A stretch of 64,000 nt of DNA, taken from NCBI GenBank assembly GCA_902728285.1, contig CACVBU010000468.1, positions 659,003-723,002 of the forward strand. The letters run 5' to 3'. The notes below the pieces were generated by a model. It worked only from the letters and a program-made list of their open reading frames with translations, did not search any database and had not been told where the DNA came from. The translations under genes and the position numbers were made by a program. Shown here one piece after another: positions 58,301 through 64,000 of this stretch (position 1 is its first letter; the number at the start of each line of letters is the position of its first letter). The DNA is from Clytia hemisphaerica. Lineage: Eukaryota; Cnidaria; Hydrozoa; Leptothecata; Clytiidae.

Positions 58301-61300
58301 ACTAATACTATCAGGTTAAGATGTTGCTAAAATTATGCATTTTTACCCCTTACTTTTGGAGTTAAACAGAATCTTGTTAAGGAAAAGATCTAAAAGGGTC
58401 TATTTACAACTGATCCATCAAACTTTTTTTGATAACCGATTATGAGTGTCAGATAAATTTCAGTGGAGAATCTTTTATTTAAAAAAAGAAAGGATGGGTT
58501 GATGCCTTCAATTACATCATTACATAATGATATATTAATTTTATCATTTATGTAATTTTACTTGTGTAAAAAAACTCTAGGCCATAATTTAGAAAGGCAA
58601 GGTAGCATCTAAATTTGAGTGGGGAATCTTTCATATATACATAACTTTTCATATAATTTTAGTTTGGTAAAAGATTCTAGGCTATATTTCAGAAAGGCAA
58701 GACAGCAGGTCACTTCTTTAGTGTTTTTGACTGTTTTAGCACAATTTTTATAATGACTTAAGAGGGGAGGCATCTTAAAAGGTATGTAAATGGTTTGGAA
58801 GCACTCAATACATATGTATGTTGGTGGGAAAGAACAGGTCGAGGCCTTAAATAACATCATTACATGATTGCTTATATTACTTGATTTTTTTTAATAGACT
58901 CCAATAAATGTCTCCTAATTGGACTTTCCCTTTGTTTGAAACATTTGTGTTCACGCATCTTTTAGTTGTCTGATTATTGTGCTATTTACATCCCAGCAAG
59001 CCTAGTTGTTTTGTCTCTTTGATTTCCAATGATTTTATATGATGTGACACTTGTTTATTACTTTCATTATCCTGACAACATAGCAACAAAATTATTATAT
59101 CCCAGTTTCTAAAAGAAATTCTTTTGTTAGAAAAAATATGTAATATACTTATATAGTTTTCAACCAAAATGTTCTTAACCTTGCGACTGCAAATGTTTTA
59201 TCTAGGTTTTCTTTTTTTTTATAAAGATGACCTTTCAAACATGTATGTTATATATCTCAAAAAGCCTGTCATGCTGTCTTTCAAAACTCTTCCCACTGTT
59301 TTTTACTTTTACACTCAGCTAAAATTTTAATTGCCTATTATTAATCCAATTAATAAGAGAATTATTTTTCTTCTATTATCACCTAGTTTACAGGTTTATG
59401 AAGATGACCCAAATTTTAAAAATGACACCTTTTATTTTGATTTTAGGGAGCGTGACATGGACTCTAAAGTCATCATCAAAATGGAGAAGAAGAAAACTAC
59501 TATTATAAATCCAGCTGTAAGGAGTGATTTCATTAATAAGAGGCCTAAAAATAGTTCAGACAGTATTATGATATCAAAATATTATCAAATTTCGAAATAA
59601 AAAGGGATGCATTCATCCTTTGTTCTTCTAATAAAGAATTAATGATGAAAAGGACACTGATTTTCAAAATTGAATATTCTCTAACATTCTCTCTTTTCTC
59701 TCTATAGTTGGAATCTGATGTGAAAGATTTTTCATATGATCACTCTTATTGGTCAGTGGACAGCAAAGATAAGCATTTCACTAACCAAGCCCAGGTTAGC
59801 ATTTTCATTGTTTGAAGGTGCTTCCTTCCTCTTATTCACTGGAAAATTCAAGGAAAAATAGAAATAAAAAGGGAGCTACAATATGTATTTTCCGTAAAAG
59901 AATAAAAGCTCTATAAAAGGTCTGAGAATTTGAAAGAAAATAATCTCCCAAGAATCCCAACTGATTTGATTAGCAAAATAAAGTAGAATCTCCTCTCTAT
60001 ATCTCTATATTTCATTAAATATTTCATCAACTTTCTTTTACTTTATATAGGAAAGTTTTTAGTATCCTATTTTATTGGCCTTATTCAACTGTTTTGATGT
60101 AAACCCCATGACGTTTCGAAAACGCTTTCATTTCCTCTCCAAAATATTCTTTCAGTGCTTTATGACCTTTGTTGGATATTTATGTATAATTATTCCATTT
60201 CTTGGATCATGATGAAAAGAGATTAAAGAAAAATTGTGATTTTAAATTAGAAATGGAATTCATTTGATTTAAAAATCAATCTGTCCCAAATTACCGTGTC
60301 AAGAACTTATGTCAAATCAACCTTTTATTGAATTTGAAGAAAAGGAACTTTTGATATTTTTCAAAATCAAAGATAATTTTTAATAATACTTACAGAAAAT
60401 TCACGAAAGGAATTAATTTAAAAACATTGAAAAATCTTCCATGTACATATCATCGAGTGAAAAGATCATCACATCTTCCCAACCCAAAACCATACAACAT
60501 CTTAACAGCTTTAATACCATGTCTTCTCCCTACCTCATTTACGTACTTCCCTCCTAATGCTGCTTGATTCTTACTGATGGAATTTTGGGTAGTACCCAGT
60601 AACCTTTTCCCTGAATTTCTTCAACATCTTATTTTTCCAAATATTTATTTTTTCGAAAGATGTAGGTTTATAACTTTCTTCCCCCACTTCACATAAAAAT
60701 TTCTAAAATAACCACATTGGTTTAGTCCCCACATCTAACATAAGTTGATTCGTTCATTCCCCCATTTTCCTGGGAGGTAGGATCCCATATGGGATATTAT
60801 CCATTTCATGTCGCAAATTTGTGAAAAACTCCCTCCCAACCTTATCAGGACCTCGTCTGTGTTAATCTATTTTTTGACTATTTAAAGCTGTCAAAAGAAG
60901 AGAGCCTTATTTTACTCCAAGTAACTTGGTTTTAGTCTAGTTACCTGATTTTAGGAGGTATATAGAGGTACATTTTCCAACCCCCCTGGAAGCAGTGGCG
61001 TTGTGGGAAAATTTTTCTGGACATGCCAAAGTCAATTTTTTTTAAATGGCGGGGCCATGCCCCCCCTGCCACAACTCCACTGCCTGGAAGTGCTAGTCCT
61101 GATCCAACAAAGAGTATCTTAAAATATCCTTTCATATTTCAGGTGTTTTCAGATCTTGGAATGGATGTCATTGATTCAGCATTTCAAGGATACAATGCTT
61201 GTATATTTGCTTACGGGCAGACAGGATCAGGAAAATCATACACTATGATGGGATGTAATGTAAGTGTTTTTCAACTATTTCATTTAGCCCCATCTGGATA

Positions 61301-63656
61301 ATAGTTAACAAGTTTTTTGAGCCACTGTCTGTAAAGTTAGTCAGACAGGGTCAGGAAGTGATTTAGAACCAACTAATTTTTAGATCGTTTTTTCCTGTCA
61401 ATGAATGTTAAATTTGTGAGAAATTCCATTATTAAAGTTGTTTTATGGCAGTTTGAAATTTCGAATTTTGGGGTTTATTCTTAAGAAAAGAATGTACAAA
61501 CCTTTTTCTTTTTCACCATTTAAAAACAATGACAATGAAGTACTTGTATAAAACATTATTAAGATGAAACTGGACAGACCAGGACAGATTATAATCATTG
61601 CAACATTTACTTTTAGTAAAGTTTGCAAATGTTTGGAATTTGAGAACGGTATTTCCTTTAGAACAACTGAAAGTTTTCATTGTTGAATTTATTGGGATAG
61701 AAATGAAAAATAATTTTGAAACAAGGAATTACAAAACATTTTAAAATGGTGACAAGAAAAAAAATTATATACAGTTATCTATGATATACTGAAACCCATT
61801 TTACCTATGAAGAACACGTTTAGCCATCTTGATTTTTTCTATTTTTTAGGATGCTTATGGTTTGATTCCCAGAATCTGTGAGGTATTATTCTGAAATTGT
61901 TTTTTTGTAATACTTTATAATGCAGTCACATAACTGAGGAGTAAATTTTTATAAAAAAGATAAGAAATTGGTTGTTCTGGCCAAGCCTTGTAACTTATTA
62001 TGACATTTTTATCATTATTTATAGTCGATGTATTCTCGAATGGCTGGCGAACAACAAGAAAGCAACAACAAAATCGAATTCAAAACTGAAGTTAGGTAAG
62101 GCTCTATTTCTTTGTTGTTTAGCAACTATAATCCCAAGAAACCCTTGAAAGAATAATTGCCTATCCTAAATGATTACTCAACATTTCAACCGGTATTCAA
62201 AGCAGATGTTTGTCGAAATTCGTGCAACTTTGTTTATGTTGCATGTTACCGTTTGGTTTAAAAGTCGGTTTCCTGGTAAGGTTTCGAGTGTATAATTGTA
62301 TAACTCATAAGTCTGTATAACTCTGCTGTTTCTTTTCTTCAGCTATTTGGAGATTTACAATGAACGAGTGCGAGATTTACTTCGCTCAACACCAAAGAAA
62401 GGAGATGCTTACAATCTCAAAGTTCGGGAACATCCTAAAGAAGGACCTTACGTTCAAGGTAATAAGTCATTCTTTTGTAATAAATTACCCTCTATTAGTA
62501 GACACCATTTGTGATAAACCCATCTTTCTGGGTTCCCAAATCTTTGTAAGCTCCAGGCATTGTGTTAATCTCACGTTCAAGCACTCATTCGAGTACTTTT
62601 ACTAATACAGCATGACTTTGCTGTGTCACCAGCCTAGGGCCTAATAAGCTTAATGGCTAACATTACTTCCCTCTTTAAAGTAAGTATTAAGTAGTAGGTA
62701 TTAAGTTATTCAACTTAAAGGTTATTGTTAAATCCAATTCTATTTAAAGTCTGTTCTTTCCAAAGTGTGCCAATTCTTGGCTAAATTTTAAGCCTACTTC
62801 ACAGAGCTGTAACCTTTCAATAAGAAAAACCTGAAAACTTATTTGAAATCAGCAAAATTCTAAGTTTCAGAAAAATAAGCTCAGTGTTTTGTCCTAGAAA
62901 AATTCTGCAATATTTTCATCTTCTTTTTTCATCTTCATTCATTTAAAATCATAAGCTTGAGAAGTATCAGAATGGGTGGACTGCAAATTCTTAACAGACT
63001 TAACCCTATTCGACCTGGGGGGGGGCTGTTTCTGTTCGGAGGTCAAATTATTGGTAATAGCTCCTGAAATAATAGAGCTTTGCCATGAAATTTTCTGTAA
63101 ATTCTTAACTTTTATTTAGCTTCAAAATGAAAAAAAAATTGGACACCTAAAAATGTTCACACCTTGAGCATGATGACATTTCTGACAGTAAGGTGTCATA
63201 AAAATTGACACTTTTCCAATACAAATTTATTTTTCATGTCAAATATATCGTTCAAACCTTAAGTTATTGAATATTTAGGATAAAATAAGCAATTTAAACT
63301 CAGGCAACTTTTTTCTAAAGCCTTTGTTAGAATACAATAGCTATTTATAAGAACAAAGGAAATTTTCGGTTTATGCTTACTTTGCGCATGATGAGTGACC
63401 TCATCAAAAAAATTTTTGTCAAAAGTTACCTTATGTGACAAGGATTTTGTGTGCCAAATTTCATCCAAAAAGACCCACTAGATCAAAAGTTAAGGGGTGG
63501 TACAGGAAAAGCCCCCCCCCTAGTTCTGAACCGCCCCTAAAAGCCTAGGTTGAATAGGGTTAAGATTTAATTTTTGTCTATTTTAGACTTAACGAAACAC
63601 ATTGTGTCGAAATATAGTGATATTGAAAAACTGATGGACGTGGGTAACAATAACAG
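53925..63656 (+). CDS. KIF16B: Kinesin-3 heavy chain, KIF16B-like, N-terminal motor part (continues past window)
   Basis: Microtubule plus-end motor of the kinesin-3 family; KIF16B moves early endosomes. Exons seen: 53925-53971, 59447-59516, 59708-59794, 61143-61259, 61850-61882, 62025-62095, 62343-62458 and 63587-63656; all GT-AG with matching phases, encoding the first ~203 residues. It starts [19 protein letters not shown]. The P-loop is GQTGSGKS (93-100) in [20 protein letters not shown]; then [22 protein letters not shown] and [14 protein letters not shown], the last strongly KIF16B-like. The segment [12 protein letters not shown] leads up to switch I (NxxSSRSH), which should lie in the next exon beyond 64000. 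FHA, coiled-coil and PX regions are not in view. The StarD9 (KIF16A) motor is the nearest alternative. Intron 1 is 5475 bp and repeat-filled. In human KIF16B the loop after the first strands is longer and glycine-rich. Confidence 0.93.
54107..54442. mobile_element. MITE made of CACCGGAC words, kinesin intron 1
   Basis: Ends AAGGACCCTGCCGGCGCACC and, reversed, AAGGACCCTGCCGACGCACC. The flanking direct repeat TGTCAA fits a 6-bp duplication. The interior has about a dozen copies of CACCGGAC or its complement GTCCGGTG. Confidence 0.78.
54709..55659 (+). mobile_element. LINE (CR1/L2-like) 5'-truncated insertion in kinesin intron 1
   Basis: The 204-aa open frame 54711-55325 encodes the C-terminal end of a non-LTR reverse transcriptase: [47 protein letters not shown], then a tail ending [12 protein letters not shown] (TG)n tract and a ~330-bp 3' UTR follow. 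The direct repeat CAATCAAAT at 54700-54708 and 55660-55668 is a plausible target-site duplication. The start Met is accidental, since the element is truncated there. The frame is intact, so the insertion is not very old. Confidence 0.85.
55329..55361 (+). repeat. (TG)n microsatellite
   Basis: About 16 TG dinucleotides directly after the LINE stop codon, within its 3' UTR. Confidence 0.95.
57059..57259. mobile_element. 201-bp palindromic MITE, kinesin intron 1
   Basis: ATGTCGACATCCCTCTTCTC and, reversed, ATGTTGACATTCCTCTTCTA, continuing inward to TTTAGAGATAGGAATAA on both arms. Part of the same family is at 43968-44060. Confidence 0.78.
60940..61110. repeat. Small inverted repeat in kinesin intron 3
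   Basis: CCCCCCTGGAAGCAGTGGCG near 60982 and CAACTCCACTGCCTGGAAG near 61072 face each other around a short palindromic GCGGGGCCATGCCCCCC. It precedes exon 61143-61259 by ~30 bp. Confidence 0.4.
63004..63559. mobile_element. 556-bp piggyBac/Kolobok-like MITE with TTAA target duplication, kinesin intron
   Basis: TTAA (63000-63003) CCCTATTCGACCTGGGGG ... CCCTAAAAGCCTAGGTTG AATAGGG TTAA (63560-63563). The CCCTA start and TTAA duplication are the piggyBac pattern; Kolobok also uses TTAA. No transposase frame. It ends 23 bp before the acceptor of kinesin exon 63587-63656. Confidence 0.88.
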
Positions 63657-64000
63657 GTAAGAGAAAGTTTTTTGGTGCTTTCAAACAACACCACTGGAAA
63701 TTTCAGTATTTACTGTACCTTGGTTGCTATGTCTGCCAGAACTGTCTGGAATTTAATAAAATTCTGGAAGAAGTCTGGAAAAAGGCTGGAATTGGCATAC
63801 CTGTCTGGAAGAAATTTGGACTTTGATGGGAATAGTCCTGAATGAAGTCCAGTAAACTTTCTGAGAAAAAGAAAACTTTCATCCTGGTATTTGAAAATCC
63901 CAAAAATTTCTGCTTGCTTCACTCGCAACCAAACCTATATTTTGTTCATTATTTCCGATTTCGTTGTATTCATTACTTTGGCCTTTTAAATGACTTTTAA

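Noticed and set aside
1-64000. tRNA, rRNA or other structured RNA genes
   Set aside because: None recognised by eye; a covariance-model scan would be needed to exclude short ones.

Overview
The window is animal nuclear DNA. It is AT-rich, its genes are split by GT-AG introns, and transposon debris fills the intergenic space and most large introns. The gene set (fibrillar-collagen lysyl hydroxylase, a kinesin-3 motor, a NACHT-type NLR, a four-span membrane protein with a PPxY tail, a chromodomain protein) is metazoan. The NLR ends in helices without visible LRRs and carries a species-style repeat linker, and MITE density is high; this resembles cnidarian or other early-branching animal genomes. 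That placement is inference; no species can be named from sequence alone.

Layout: 1-3.6 kb holds MITEs only. 3.67-9.91 kb (minus) is a three-exon NLR gene of about 1402 aa with an in-frame 75-bp minisatellite; each of its introns carries MITEs. 10-14 kb is repeats. 14.13-24.69 kb (minus) is a complete 18-exon lysyl hydroxylase (PLOD) gene of 739 aa; every exon junction keeps phase. 24.7-29.8 kb is repeats, including a pogo-like 990-bp element. 29.87-35.25 kb (minus) is a four-exon gene for a 508-aa four-span membrane protein with a C-terminal PPSY motif. 35.3-41 kb is AT-rich and gene-poor. 41.03-43.79 kb (minus) is a five-exon small chromodomain protein of 235 aa, with a CCAAT/E2F-like upstream cluster near 44.4 kb. 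46.0-46.7 kb is a LINE 3' fragment. 46.82-52.42 kb is a 5.6-kb foldback-like transposable element: long inverted termini built from GCGAGTTG-type arrays, an 8-bp target duplication, and an internal hAT-type transposase ORF. From 53.93 kb to the right edge (plus) is the 5' half of a KIF16B-like kinesin-3 gene, eight exons, with a 5.5-kb first intron holding a second LINE fragment and several MITEs.

The genes do not form a pathway: they are independent single-copy cellular genes plus one immune-type receptor. The most unusual content is the transposable-element landscape: at least a dozen MITE families, several with readable target-site duplications (TA, TTAA, 6, 7 and 8 bp), several ending in long G/C runs, and clear nested insertions.
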